Shown here: in pieces, positions 27,571 to 36,143 of the stretch
How positions within the stretch are numbered: position 1 is the first letter of the stretch
How the letters are laid out: each line of letters starts with the position of its first letter
Program-made: the position numbers and the translations under genes
DNA from: Chloroflexota bacterium
GTDB taxonomy: Bacteria > Chloroflexota > Dormibacteria > Dormibacterales > Dormibacteraceae
Reading direction: 5' to 3'
Length of the DNA stretch: 64,000 nt
Assembly (NCBI GenBank): GCA_005882135.1
Contig: VBDR01000025.1
Coordinates: 62,001-126,000, forward strand
The notes under the pieces: generated by a model
What the model saw: only the letters and a program-made list of their open reading frames with translations
What the model was told of the DNA's origin: nothing
Database searches by the model: none

Positions 27571-27595
27571 CGTTTCGGCAAGAATAAGACAGGTC

Positions 27596-28783
27596 GTGAA
27601 GCCAATCACCGAGATCGGCGCTGCGGTCGTGGGCACTGGGTTCATCGGCGTGGTACATGTCGAAGCGCTGAGGCGTCTCGGCGTGCAGGTTCACGGAGTC
27701 GTCGGTTCGAGCCGCGAGCGAGCGGCGTCCCGGGCGCGCGACCTCGGCCTGCCGCCGGCGTATGAGAGCTATCAAGCGATGCTCGACGACTCGCGCGTCG
27801 ATGTCGTGCACGTCACGTCGCCCAATCACCTCCACCATGAGCACGCAGCGGCGGCGCTGGCGGCCGGCAAGCACGTCGTGTGCGAGAAGCCGCTGGCGAT
27901 GACCTCCGCGCAATCGGCCGAGTTGGTGGAGCTTGCCGCGCGAAGCGGGCGCGTGCACGCGGTGAACTTCAACATTCGGTTCTATCCGGTGAACCAACAC
28001 GTTCACGGCTTGATCGCCGCCGGGGAGCTCGGCGAGATCCGGCTCGTGTCGGGTCACTACCTGCAGGACTGGCTGCTGCTCGAGACCGACTGGAACTGGC
28101 GGCTGGAACCTGATCTCGGCGGCGAGCTGCGCGCCGTCGCCGATATCGGCTCGCACTGGCTGGACCTGACCACGTTTCTCACCGGCAGGCGGATCAGCGC
28201 GGTCATGGCAGACCTGAGCACCTTCATCAAGACGCGCCGGCAGCCGGCCGGGCCCGTGGAGACGTTCGCGACAGACAGGGGCGCGGACTCTGTCGCGCGC
28301 CAGATCAAGACCGAGGACGCGGCGACGATCCTCCTTCGCTACGAGGGCGGTGCGCGCGGGGCGCTGACCGTCTCGCAGGTGAGCCCCGGCCGCAAGAACT
28401 CGCTCGTGTTCGAGATCGACGGCTCCACGGCGGCGGCGTCATGGAACGCCGAGCGGCCGGATGAGCTCTGGATCGGCCATCGTGGCCGGCCCAACGAACT
28501 GCTGCTTCGCGACCCGGCCATCCTCAACGAGGAGGGGCGGAGGGCGGCTGGCCTTCCTGGGGGTCACGCCGAGGGTTTTGCTGATACCTTCAAGGCCCTC
28601 TACGCCGCGGTCTACCGCGCAGTCGCCGAGGGCCGTCCTGGGACCGGCTATCCGACGTTCGCCGACGGCCACGACGAGATGCTCGTCTGCGAGGCGGTCG
28701 CGCGAAGCTCACGCGAAGCGCGCTGGGTCGAGGTCGAACGCGCCGGCGTCGCTCCGGACCCGAGGCTCAAGACGGCCCGATGA
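27596..28783 (+). CDS. Gfo/Idh/MocA family oxidoreductase
   Basis: This is a second, divergent member of the same superfamily, of 395 residues. It has the Rossmann motif AAVVGTGFIG, the catalytic EKPLAMT, and the second-domain histidine segment ADIGSHWLDL. The start is GTG 27596. It is coupled to the following isomerase by ATGA, a pairing seen in operons degrading inositols, glucosides or 3-keto sugars. Together with the neighbouring aminotransferase and oxidoreductase it suggests oxidation and isomerisation of one modified sugar. Confidence 0.83.
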   Translation: MKPITEIGAAVVGTGFIGVVHVEALRRLGVQVHGVVGSSRERAASRARDLGLPPAYESYQAMLDDSRVDVVHVTSPNHLHHEHAAAALAAGKHVVCEKPLAMTSAQSAELVELAARSGRVHAVNFNIRFYPVNQHVHGLIAAGELGEIRLVSGHYLQDWLLLETDWNWRLEPDLGGELRAVADIGSHWLDLTTFLTGRRISAVMADLSTFIKTRRQPAGPVETFATDRGADSVARQIKTEDAATILLRYEGGARGALTVSQVSPGRKNSLVFEIDGSTAAASWNAERPDELWIGHRGRPNELLLRDPAILNEEGRRAAGLPGGHAEGFADTFKALYAAVYRAVAEGRPGTGYPTFADGHDEMLVCEAVARSSREARWVEVERAGVAPDPRLKTAR

Positions 28784-29688
28784 AGCTCGGGCTTTTGACA
28801 GCGGCGTTTCCGGACCTCTCGCTGGAGCAGGTCGCCCAGTGGGCTCATGGCAACGGATTCGAGGCGCTCGAGATCGCCTGCTGGCCGGCGGCGGGCAGCG
28901 AACGGCGCCGGTATGCGGGCGTTGCGCACATCGACGTCGACCATCTCGAACCCAAGCAGGTTCGCGACGTGCTGCGGCGATACAACCTCGAGATCTCCTC
29001 GCTCGCGTACTACCCCAACAACCTGGACCCGGATCAGTCCGCGCGCGAGGCCGCGAACGACCACCTGCGCCGCGTGATCGAGGCCGCAGAACGCCTCGAG
29101 GTTGGCATCGTCGGCACCTTCGTGGGACGCGACCAGGCACGCTCGGTCGCGGACAACTTCGAAGACTTCAAAAGAGTGTGGCCGCCGATCGTCCGCTTCG
29201 CCGCTCAGCACAACGTGAAGGTGGCGATCGAAAACTGCCCGATGATCTTTTCCGCCGACGAGTGGCCGGGTGGCCGCAACCTGGCGTATTCCCCGGCGAT
29301 CTGGCGGCAGATGTTCGAGATCATCCCCGACGAGAACTTCGGCCTGAACTTCGATCCGTCGCACCTTGTCTGGCAGTTCATCGACCATACGCGCGCGCTG
29401 CGCGACTTCGCGCCGCGAATCTTTCACGTCCACGCCAAGGACATGGAGGTTGACCGCGATGGTCTCTACCAGCACGGCGTGCTGTCCGTGGGTGTCGGCT
29501 GGCAGGTGCCGAGGCTCCCCGGTCTTGGCGAGGTTCGCTGGGACCGCTTCATCAGCGCGCTTTACGCGATCGGCTATGACTGGGTTGTATCCGTCGAGCA
29601 CGAGGACCGCAATTTCGAAGGAGGCCTCGAGCTGGTCCAGCGTGGATTCCTGATCGCCCGCAACGCGCTCCGCCCGCTCATCGTCTGA
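28780..29688 (+). CDS. Sugar phosphate isomerase/epimerase family TIM barrel
   Basis: This is a xylose-isomerase-like barrel (AP endonuclease 2 superfamily), 302 residues. The metal ligand pattern is intact: E in VAIENCP, D and H in NFDPSHLVW, H in IFHVHAKD and E in VSVEHED. It acts after the coupled Gfo/Idh/MocA enzyme, probably as an epimerase, isomerase or 3-keto-glucoside-type lyase; these cannot be told apart from sequence alone. Confidence 0.85.
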   Translation: MKLGLLTAAFPDLSLEQVAQWAHGNGFEALEIACWPAAGSERRRYAGVAHIDVDHLEPKQVRDVLRRYNLEISSLAYYPNNLDPDQSAREAANDHLRRVIEAAERLEVGIVGTFVGRDQARSVADNFEDFKRVWPPIVRFAAQHNVKVAIENCPMIFSADEWPGGRNLAYSPAIWRQMFEIIPDENFGLNFDPSHLVWQFIDHTRALRDFAPRIFHVHAKDMEVDRDGLYQHGVLSVGVGWQVPRLPGLGEVRWDRFISALYAIGYDWVVSVEHEDRNFEGGLELVQRGFLIARNALRPLIV

Positions 29689-29749
29689 TCCGACTACCAT
29701 TGGCCGCGCGCCGGCGCTGGTGGGGTGGCAGCAAACCTGGGAGGAATCC

Positions 29750-30613
29750 ATGAGCAGCATCGCCGAGCGGCCAAGCGGGATCACCGAGCACGAGGCCGAA
29801 CAGATCGAACGATCCAACGTCTCCGGCCGCATACCGGTCGTCTTCATCCACGGTCTGTGGCTGCTCCCGAGCAGCTGGGATCGCTGGGCGGCGGTCTTCG
29901 AGGAAGCCGGCTTTACCGCGGTCAAGCCAGGGTGGCCCGATGACCCGGAAACGGTTGCGGACGCAAAGGCGCATCCAGAAGTGTTCGCCGGCAAAAAGGT
30001 GGGCCAGGTCGCGGATCACATCGATGCGGTCATCCGCGGGCTGAGCAAAAAGCCCACCGTGATCGGTCACTCGTTCGGCGGCTTGCTGACCCAGATCATC
30101 GCGGGGCGTGGCCTGTCGTTGGCGTCGGTGGCGATCGACCCGGCGCCTTTCCGCGGCGTGCTGCCGCTCCCGATCTCCGCTCTCAGATCCGCATCACCCG
30201 TGCTGCAGAACCCAGCCAACTGGAACCGGGCCATACCGCTCACATACGAGCAGTTCCGATTCGCCTTCGCCAACGCGGTTAGTGAAGACGAGGCGAAGGA
30301 GCTCTACACGACGTACGCGGTCCCGGCGCCCGGAGCGCCGATCTTCCAGGCCGCGGCCGCCAACGTCAATCCTTGGACCGAGGTCAAGGTCAACACGATT
30401 CATCCTGAGCGCGGCCCGCTGCTGATCATCTCCGGGGAAAAGGACCACACGGTTCCGCGGGCGATCGCCGAGGCATCCTACAAGCGCCAGAAGCGAAACC
30501 CGGGCGTGACCGAGTTCACCGAGATCGCCGGCCGCGGGCACGCGCTGACCATCGACAGCGGATGGCGTGAGGTGGCCGACACGGCGCTCACTTTCATCAA
30601 ACGCTTCGTCTGA
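29750..30613 (+). CDS. Alpha/beta hydrolase
   Basis: This is an alpha/beta fold hydrolase of 287 residues with the oxyanion region VVFIHGLW, the nucleophile elbow IGHSFGG, the late acid in SGEKDHTVP and the catalytic histidine in GRGHALT. The start is ATG 29750, with GGGAGG five to six nt upstream. A long helical cap lies between the elbow and the acid. The substrate is unknown. It appears to be a single gene. Confidence 0.87.
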   Translation: MSSIAERPSGITEHEAEQIERSNVSGRIPVVFIHGLWLLPSSWDRWAAVFEEAGFTAVKPGWPDDPETVADAKAHPEVFAGKKVGQVADHIDAVIRGLSKKPTVIGHSFGGLLTQIIAGRGLSLASVAIDPAPFRGVLPLPISALRSASPVLQNPANWNRAIPLTYEQFRFAFANAVSEDEAKELYTTYAVPAPGAPIFQAAAANVNPWTEVKVNTIHPERGPLLIISGEKDHTVPRAIAEASYKRQKRNPGVTEFTEIAGRGHALTIDSGWREVADTALTFIKRFV

Positions 30614-30623
30614 CGATCCGGCG

Positions 30624-31271
30624 CTAGGCCGTCCTGCGCAGGGCGGCCATTGTCCAGAGCATGCCTTGCTGGTCGGCGATCCGCTTCAGACCGTGCCGCT
30701 CTGACGTCGCCAGGATTTGTTGGGGCGGGTGGAGGAAGATGTGGAACTCGCGCCGCATCATCCACAGCAGCCAGTTGCCCAGCGTGAGCCCGATCTGCGT
30801 CCACCAGGTCAGCCTCGGGTAGCTCAGGACGAGCAGCTGCCGTGCATGATCGGCCGCGGCACCCGCCAGCCGCGGCATATCGGGGTAGCAGCAGATGACT
30901 CGGTTCATGATCACGACGTCGGCGCTCTCGACCTGGCTCGCCGCCTGGGCGAAGTCCATCACCCTGCGCTCGACGCGATCGGTCAAACCAGCCTCGTTTA
31001 GCAAGTCCGAGGCGGCGTCCTCGTAAGTTGGCGTGAGCTCGATGCTGACCGCACGGGCCGCTCCGGCTTTCAGAAGCTCGATCTGGATGCCTCCGATACC
31101 TCCTCCGACCTCGAGCACGGTGCTTCCCTCGACACCCTGAGTCCTCAAGAAATCAACGATCCGGCGTGACGTCGCATCGAGACCGCGGCGGCGGTAGCGC
31201 CGGGCCTCAGCCTGGGCAGATCGCTCGCTGAACACCCACCGGTACCCCTTGGGTGAGCAGCAATTGCTCAT
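30624..31271 (-). CDS. Class I SAM-dependent methyltransferase
   Basis: It has 215 residues with the SAM-binding VLEVGGGIGGIQIEL (about 51-65) and the acidic SIELTP (about 77-82). The N-terminal segment (YRRRGLDATSRRIVDFL) and the late R-E-F-H-I-F-L-H motif resemble Mg-protoporphyrin-methyltransferase-like proteins, but no chlorophyll genes are near. A CC pair (residues 4-5) follows the start. The ribosome site is GGGGGGAG. It converges with the alpha/beta hydrolase. Confidence 0.82.
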   Translation of the reverse strand: MSNCCSPKGYRWVFSERSAQAEARRYRRRGLDATSRRIVDFLRTQGVEGSTVLEVGGGIGGIQIELLKAGAARAVSIELTPTYEDAASDLLNEAGLTDRVERRVMDFAQAASQVESADVVIMNRVICCYPDMPRLAGAAADHARQLLVLSYPRLTWWTQIGLTLGNWLLWMMRREFHIFLHPPQQILATSERHGLKRIADQQGMLWTMAALRRTA

Positions 31272-31409
31272 GGGCTAATACTCCCCCCTTTAAGAGCGCG
31301 GGTCGTGAAGCGACAGGGCATCGTGCTACTCCGCACGCGTTGCGCGTGGCGCGCGCCTCACTGATTGCGATTCCGCGCGCTTTGCCCCTCCGCCGCCGCG
31401 AGCGGCCGT

Positions 31410-32423
31410 TTATATCCAACCCCGGCGGCGGAAAAGATAGAGCTGGATCCCGATCGCGACCAGCATGGTGACGAGCCCGACAACGAATGCGTTGGTAGGC
31501 GTCTCCAGGACGCCGACCAGGTAAGCGAAGTTCATGCCGTAGAAACCCGTGAGGAAGCTCAAGGGAAGGAAGAGGCTCGCGATCACGGTCAGGGCCTTCG
31601 TGGTCTGGTTGAGCCGGTTCGAAACCGTCGAAAGGTACACATCCATCGCGCTCGTCAGCAGGTCGCGGAGAGAATCGGCCGTTTCGTACTGACGCACGAT
31701 GTGGTCGTACACGTCGCGGTAGTACAGCGTCATGTCCTGCTGCTGCAGGTGGATGCCATGCGTGATGAGGCTCTGAAAGACGTCGCGCTGCGTGCCGAGA
31801 AACCTGCGCAGCTGGCTCACGGCGTGCTTCAGGTGGTAGATCCGGCTCAGCGATTCCTGGGTTGCCTTTTCGGTGATCTCGTCTTCCAGCTTGTCGACTT
31901 CCTCGTCGAGGTTGTCCAGCACCGGAAACGTGGCGTCGACGAGCGCGTCGATGGCGAGATACGTGAGGAACGCGGGTTTGCCATGAGTCAGCTCAGGACT
32001 CTTATGGATCCTTTCCTGCAGGTCTTTCAGCTGGGTTGAGGGCTCGTGGTGGACGGTGATGAGGTAGTGGGGACCGACGAACAGGTGGTGTTCGCGGAGC
32101 GCGATATCGTCGTTTTCCCAGACGGCGACGAAGATCACGGTGAAGTTGTAGTCGGCGTACTCGTCGACCTTGGGGCGCTGGTCCTGGTGACGGATGTCCT
32201 CGATGGTCAGGGGATGAAATTTGAACGTGTGCTCGAGCAGCTGGTAGTCAGCGTCGTCAGGCGCCTCGATGTCCAGCCAGAAACCCGCCTCGTGGGCTTC
32301 GCTGAAGCACCGCATGATGTCCTCGACCCGGATCGAGGGCGTCTTGCCGGTGGTCGTCAGCAGGGTTCGCAAAGCGATGCACAGTGTGCCGGAACGGGCC
32401 CCCTCCGGCGCCAACCCTGCCAC
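31410..32423 (-). CDS. corA: CorA-type magnesium/cobalt channel
   Basis: This is a CorA-family divalent cation channel of 337 residues. It has a soluble N-terminal funnel domain, a long helix (about 165-270) and two C-terminal membrane helices separated by the pore signature YGMNF, ending in the basic tail FRRRGWI. The usual E-P-N-S-like periplasmic loop is here LETPTN. It is a single gene. Transport of Mg is inferred from the family. Confidence 0.9.
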   Translation of the reverse strand: MAGLAPEGARSGTLCIALRTLLTTTGKTPSIRVEDIMRCFSEAHEAGFWLDIEAPDDADYQLLEHTFKFHPLTIEDIRHQDQRPKVDEYADYNFTVIFVAVWENDDIALREHHLFVGPHYLITVHHEPSTQLKDLQERIHKSPELTHGKPAFLTYLAIDALVDATFPVLDNLDEEVDKLEDEITEKATQESLSRIYHLKHAVSQLRRFLGTQRDVFQSLITHGIHLQQQDMTLYYRDVYDHIVRQYETADSLRDLLTSAMDVYLSTVSNRLNQTTKALTVIASLFLPLSFLTGFYGMNFAYLVGVLETPTNAFVVGLVTMLVAIGIQLYLFRRRGWI

Positions 32424-32479
32424 GATCGTCGCCGCGGCGCGGGCGCCCTTGCGCCGGCCGACGCAGGGTTACGTGGCGC

Positions 32480-33103
32480 CTACGGCTTCCTGAATCCGCT
32501 GGCGGCCGCGGCCAGGCCAAGCGCGAGGTAGGTGGCGGCGGCGGCGCGGCCGGTTCTTCGCTGGGCGAGCGGGCTTCTGATCAACCGGCCGGAGATGGCT
32601 GCGGCCGTCAGCACGTACGTCGAGTCGATGGCGACCGCGATCGCGATGTAGATGATCCCCAGCACTATCACTTGGGGAGCGATCTGTTGCGCAGGGTTGA
32701 GGAACTGGGGAAGAAACGCGACAAAGAACACCGCCACCTTCGGGTTGAGAAGCTGGGTCACGAAGCCCTGGGCAAAGATGCGGCCGAGCGGCGCCGGCCG
32801 CGGCACGGGAAACTTCTCAACCTGTCGCCAGCGCTGCACGCCGAGGAAGATGAGATAGGCGGCGCCCGCAAAGCGGAGCGCGGTCAGCCCAGCGACGGAT
32901 GCGGAGAGGAGGGCGGCGACGCCGGTCGCGGCGGCAACGATCCACATGATCTCGCCGGACTCGATGCCGAGCATCGACGCAAACCCCGCCCGCCGTCCCT
33001 GGGCCACGCTGCGCGCCGCGACATAGAGCACTCCCGGTCCTGGGGACACAGTCAGGATCGTCGTGGCGACTGCGAACAGCAGGACCGTGGTCAGGCCTGG
33101 CAT
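32480..33103 (-). CDS. LysE/RhtB family amino acid exporter
   Basis: This 207-residue polytopic protein has the family signature near the N-terminus (V-S-P-G-P-G-V-L-Y-V-A-A-R-S) and the conserved GFVTQLLNPKVAVFF helix (about 120-134). It exports amino acids or related metabolites; the substrate cannot be specified. It ends 56 bp upstream of corA on the same strand. Confidence 0.88.
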   Translation of the reverse strand: MPGLTTVLLFAVATTILTVSPGPGVLYVAARSVAQGRRAGFASMLGIESGEIMWIVAAATGVAALLSASVAGLTALRFAGAAYLIFLGVQRWRQVEKFPVPRPAPLGRIFAQGFVTQLLNPKVAVFFVAFLPQFLNPAQQIAPQVIVLGIIYIAIAVAIDSTYVLTAAAISGRLIRSPLAQRRTGRAAAATYLALGLAAAASGFRKP

Positions 33104-33165
33104 GTGTGCTCCACGACGGCAACATCATGCATGAGGGGGTATGACCCGGCGCGAGATGCGGGTAA

Positions 33166-33204
33166 CCAAAAATCGAGACGAGCGCCGGCTCAGCGGCGCT
33201 CGTC
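33166..33204 (-). terminator. Intrinsic terminator after the 56-residue membrane protein
   Basis: GACGAGCGCCG and CGGCGCTCGTC form a perfect 11-bp stem with a 6-nt loop; on the minus strand TTTTT follows shortly after. It ends transcription of the gene at 33223-33393. Confidence 0.8.
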
Positions 33205-33222
33205 CCGACTACAGGTCAGCTG

Positions 33223-33393
33223 TTACCAGCGATACCACCGGCCGCCGCTCGTTCCGCGAAACACGAATCCGAGCGCCCACAGGATCAATCCGATCAGAAG
33301 GATGATCCAGAGGATCTGCAGCGAGGAAGAGATCAGGCCGCCCCCGCCGAACAGCAGGAGCAGGAGCACGAGCACGATCAATGCAACCAGCAT
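33223..33393 (-). CDS. Small hydrophobic membrane protein, 56 residues
   Basis: The protein begins MLVALIVLVLLLLLFGGGG and has two membrane helices followed by a basic aromatic tail, GGRWYRW. It matches the small 'lmo0937-like' membrane proteins often found near stress genes. A strong AAGGAGGT lies upstream of the ATG, and an intrinsic terminator lies downstream, so it is a complete transcription unit. The function is unknown. A truncated YeaQ-like gene lies just upstream on the same strand. Confidence 0.72.
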   Translation of the reverse strand: MLVALIVLVLLLLLFGGGGLISSSLQILWIILLIGLILWALGFVFRGTSGGRWYRW

Positions 33394-33439
33394 CCGGTAC
33401 CTCCTTGGAATTTGATCAGCGAGTTCCTGGACTCGCCGC

Positions 33440-33730
33440 CTATGAAGGAAACAAGCCAGGCGGCATGACTACTTCCGGTCGTTGGCTCCAAGCGCAACGT
33501 CTGACGAGGTAAAAGAACCCGCGGCGATCTGACGCCGCGGGTGTCCTCAACGAGATGACCAGCCCGGTCGGCTGCGTCCCGAAGATGAGAGAGAAGATCA
33601 AGCCGCCCACAAACGAACCCACAACGCCGAGCACGATGTCCCAGATGATTCCGTAGCCGTGGCCGCTCATGATCTTGCCGGCGAGCCAGCCCACGATGGC
33701 CCCCATGATCAGAAACCCGATGAGATGCAT
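33440..33730 (-). CDS. GlsB/YeaQ/YmgE-type membrane protein, C-terminus lost to a terminator
   Basis: Residues 1-60 match transglycosylase-associated (YeaQ) proteins: MHLIGFLIMGAIVGWLAG, then IIWDIVLGVVGSFVGG, then IFGTQPTGLVIS. The normal third helix should follow, but the frame instead reads through an intrinsic terminator (33511-33541) and on to a non-homologous polar tail, total 96 residues. None of the three frames restores the missing helix. Most transcripts would end before the stop codon. It is probably a decayed or truncated gene rather than a functional three-helix protein. Confidence 0.6.
   Translation of the reverse strand: MHLIGFLIMGAIVGWLAGKIMSGHGYGIIWDIVLGVVGSFVGGLIFSLIFGTQPTGLVISLRTPAASDRRGFFYLVRRCAWSQRPEVVMPPGLFPS
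33511..33541 (-). terminator. Intrinsic terminator inside the YeaQ-like frame
   Basis: CCCGCGGCG and CGCCGCGGG form a perfect 9-bp stem with a 6-nt loop; TTCTTTT follows on the minus strand. It falls within the open frame of the gene above. Confidence 0.85.
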
Positions 33731-33861
33731 CTCCGAACCTCCAGTCAGGTGGTGCCCGCCAGGAGGCGAGCCTTCAATCTGTTAACCCGACCCAGGCGAC
33801 GACTACCTGACCGCCTGGCGCTCACCTTCGATGGCTGGAGGCCAGACCTACCCTAGCCAAA

Positions 33862-33879
33862 AAGTGGTATTGACCACTT
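33862..33879. promoter_or_regulatory. DasR/NagR-like operator 1
   Basis: AAGTGGT-ATTG-ACCACTT is a perfect 7-bp inverted repeat with a 4-bp spacer. It matches the TGGT...ACCA core bound by GntR/HutC regulators of GlcNAc metabolism. It overlaps the -35 of the operon promoter, as expected for repression. Confidence 0.75.
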
Positions 33880-33898
33880 GCGCGATCTGTGCTTTACT
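33870..33898 (+). promoter_or_regulatory. Promoter of the amino sugar salvage operon
   Basis: TTGACC (33870-33875) and TTTACT (33893-33898) are 17 bp apart. Transcription would begin near 33905, giving a leader of about 100 nt before the regulator gene. Confidence 0.65.
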
Positions 33899-33916
33899 GG
33901 CGCAGATGAAGGCGCC

Positions 33917-33934
33917 TGGAGGGCAATACCACTT
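33917..33934. promoter_or_regulatory. DasR/NagR-like operator 2
   Basis: The right ten bases, AATACCACTT, repeat operator 1 in inverse orientation exactly; the left half is degenerate, giving 14 matches of 18. The centre lies 55 bp from operator 1, downstream of the start of transcription, so two-site binding or looping is possible. Confidence 0.55.
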
Positions 33935-33940
33935 AACTGT

Positions 33941-33985
33941 CTTCCCCATTCATGGGGAAGTACCCGGCGCAGCCGGGGGATGGGG
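33941..33985 (+). repeat. Dispersed two-hairpin repeat, copy B
   Basis: CTTCCCCAT-TC-ATGGGGAAG is a perfect 9-bp stem; CCCGGC-GCA-GCCGGG follows, then GGATGGGG. It is the same design as copies A and C, but here it lies inside the leader of the GntR gene, between the operators and the start codon. Confidence 0.65.
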
Positions 33986-34003
33986 CTGGGTGGAACCCCA
34001 CTT

Positions 34004-34828
34004 GTGAGCAAACAGGAAGAGACCCGGGACCGCGTGCTCGATCTGGTCGAATCGCTTGAGGTCGGCCGGCCGATCCCTGCCGAGCGCCATCTGGCCGTCG
34101 ACCTCGGGGTTTCACGGCTGACGGTCCGGGCGGCGCTCGACGAGCTGGTCCGCGATGGCTACCTCGACCGTCGCCACGGCAGCGGCACCTACGTCACCGA
34201 GCCGAAGATCGCCCAACCCCTGACGCTGACGTCGTTCAGCGACGACATGCGGCGCCGCGGCATGACACCCGGCAGCCGTACCCTTGAGCTCACGACGACG
34301 CTGGCCGGCGCGCGCCTCGCGCACCGCCTGGCCGTGTCGCCGGAAGCGCGGCTGATCCGGGTCAAGCGCCTCCGCCTGGCGGACTCAATGCCGATGGCGA
34401 TGGAGGTCCTGCACGTGCCCGAGTCGCTCGTGCCCGGCCTGACCCGTGCGGACTTCGAAGACCACTCCTTCTATGAACTGCTTCGCGAGAGGTACGGCAT
34501 CACGATCGCGTCGGGGACCCAGTCGATCGAGCCGACAGTGACCAACGAAGAAGAATCCGAGGTCCTGGGGGTCGCGCTCCACACTCCCGCATTTCTCTTC
34601 GAACGGACGACCGTCACCGAGTCAGGTCGGATCGTCGAGTTCGTCCGCTCGATCTATCGCGGCGACCGTTATCGCCTGGTCGCCGACCTCGTACCGCAGC
34701 GAAGCCGCAACGGGCGCTCGGCCGGCGCACCGCGCGGCTCTTCCGCGGCGCCGAGGAAATCCGGAGGCGACCACCATCCCGGCGCTTCGGCGCCGCATTC
34801 AAGACAAAGGGGGAAATTGCCTGGATGA
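34004..34828 (+). CDS. GntR family regulator with UTRA domain, DasR/NagR-like
   Basis: It has an N-terminal winged helix (about 1-70; IPAERHLAVDLGVSRLTVR) and a UTRA effector domain (about 85-235; PMAMEVLHVPESLVPGL and the late R-S-I-Y-R-G-D-R-Y-R). Family members bind GlcNAc-6-P or GlcN-6-P and repress amino sugar genes. It leads the amino sugar operon behind two matching operators, so autoregulation is likely. The start is GTG 34004. The C-terminal 40 residues are a low-complexity basic tail. The binding protein gene overlaps the stop as ATGA. Confidence 0.87.
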   Translation: MSKQEETRDRVLDLVESLEVGRPIPAERHLAVDLGVSRLTVRAALDELVRDGYLDRRHGSGTYVTEPKIAQPLTLTSFSDDMRRRGMTPGSRTLELTTTLAGARLAHRLAVSPEARLIRVKRLRLADSMPMAMEVLHVPESLVPGLTRADFEDHSFYELLRERYGITIASGTQSIEPTVTNEEESEVLGVALHTPAFLFERTTVTESGRIVEFVRSIYRGDRYRLVADLVPQRSRNGRSAGAPRGSSAAPRKSGGDHHPGASAPHSRQRGKLPG

Positions 34829-36108
34829 AGTTGAGGAAGGCATCGTCAATCGTGGTTTCGATCGCCGCGGCGGTCGTGGTCGCAGCCTGTGGTGGCAGCG
34901 CCCCGAGCACCAACGCGGCAGACCAAACCGGAACACTCACCGTCTGGCTGATGAATGGAAGCGCGCCCGCCAGTGTGATCGACAGCGTCAACGCAGATTT
35001 CAAAGCCAAATATCCAAATGTGACCGTCAAGGTCGAGCTCCAGCAGTGGGGTGACATCGGCACCAAGCTCGACACGGCATTTGTCGGCAGCACCCCACCC
35101 GACGTGGTGGAGCTCGGCAACACGCTGGTGGCCAAGTACGCCGCGGCCGGGGCGCTCGAGGACATCGGCGGCAAGAAATCGAGTTTTGCCAACTCGGGCA
35201 CGTGGCTGCAGTCCCTGACCGACTCCTGCACCGTGAGCAAGAAGCTTTACTGCGTGCCCTACTACGCGGGCAGCCGCGCGATCATCTACCGCAAGGACTT
35301 TTTCGCGGCAGCGAACGTCCAGCCTCCTGACAGCATGGACGGCCTGCTGACCGTGGGTCAGAAGCTCATGGCGGCACACAGCTCCGACCCGAACTTCTCG
35401 GCCCTGTACTACCCCGGCAAATACTGGTACGCGGCGCTGCCGTTCATCTGGGACTTCGGCGGCGATATCGCCACGCAGTCCGGCGGCAAGTGGCAGGGCA
35501 GCCTGAACTCTTCGAGCTCGCAGCAGGGCCTCAACACCCTGACCAACCTCGTCACGACGCTGTCCCGCGCGGACAAGACGGGCGATGAGGCGAAGCAGGA
35601 CGCGGCCTTTGCCCAGGGCCACGTCGCAATGATCGTCGCCAACGGCTGGGAGGTCGGTGTGATCACCGACAAGAAGGCCGGCGACCCGACCCTCACGGAC
35701 AAGCTCGGAGCCTTCCCGATCCCGAGCCACAACTCGGGCAAGACCGCCCCGGTGTTCCTGGGCGGTTCCGACCTAGGCGTTGCGGCCAAGAGCCAGCACC
35801 TGGCGCTGGCCAACGAGTGGGTCGCCATGCTCACCGGCAACAAGCACATGGCTGAGATGGCGACCGTTGGCGGCGTCATCCCGAACAACACGTCGATGCT
35901 CGACCTGGGCACCGGAATCAACGCGACCTTCTACGGAGCGGCCAAGAACAGCAAGTTCGTGCCCAACTCGCAGAACTGGGCCAGCGTCGAGAACGCGAAC
36001 GTCATTCCCGACATGCTCGTCAAGATATTCACGAAGCAGCAGAACATCGCTGACGCCACCAAGGCCGCCAGCGACCGGATCACGACGCTGCTCAACGGCG
36101 GCGGCTAG
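34825..36108 (+). CDS. Amino sugar ABC transporter substrate-binding lipoprotein
   Basis: This family 1 solute-binding protein of 427 residues has a lipoprotein signal (VVAAC). The first strand, LTVWLMNGSAP, and the long C-terminal EWVAMLTGNKHMAEMATVGG segment resemble chitobiose/GlcNAc binding proteins such as NgcE. By operon context the ligand is probably GlcNAc, GlcNAc-MurNAc or chitobiose. It is coupled to the regulator and precedes two permeases. Confidence 0.88.
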   Translation: MKLRKASSIVVSIAAAVVVAACGGSAPSTNAADQTGTLTVWLMNGSAPASVIDSVNADFKAKYPNVTVKVELQQWGDIGTKLDTAFVGSTPPDVVELGNTLVAKYAAAGALEDIGGKKSSFANSGTWLQSLTDSCTVSKKLYCVPYYAGSRAIIYRKDFFAAANVQPPDSMDGLLTVGQKLMAAHSSDPNFSALYYPGKYWYAALPFIWDFGGDIATQSGGKWQGSLNSSSSQQGLNTLTNLVTTLSRADKTGDEAKQDAAFAQGHVAMIVANGWEVGVITDKKAGDPTLTDKLGAFPIPSHNSGKTAPVFLGGSDLGVAAKSQHLALANEWVAMLTGNKHMAEMATVGGVIPNNTSMLDLGTGINATFYGAAKNSKFVPNSQNWASVENANVIPDMLVKIFTKQQNIADATKAASDRITTLLNGGG

Positions 36109-36143
36109 CTTCCGGAAACACGGGTCAAAGGGGGGCTGGTTCG

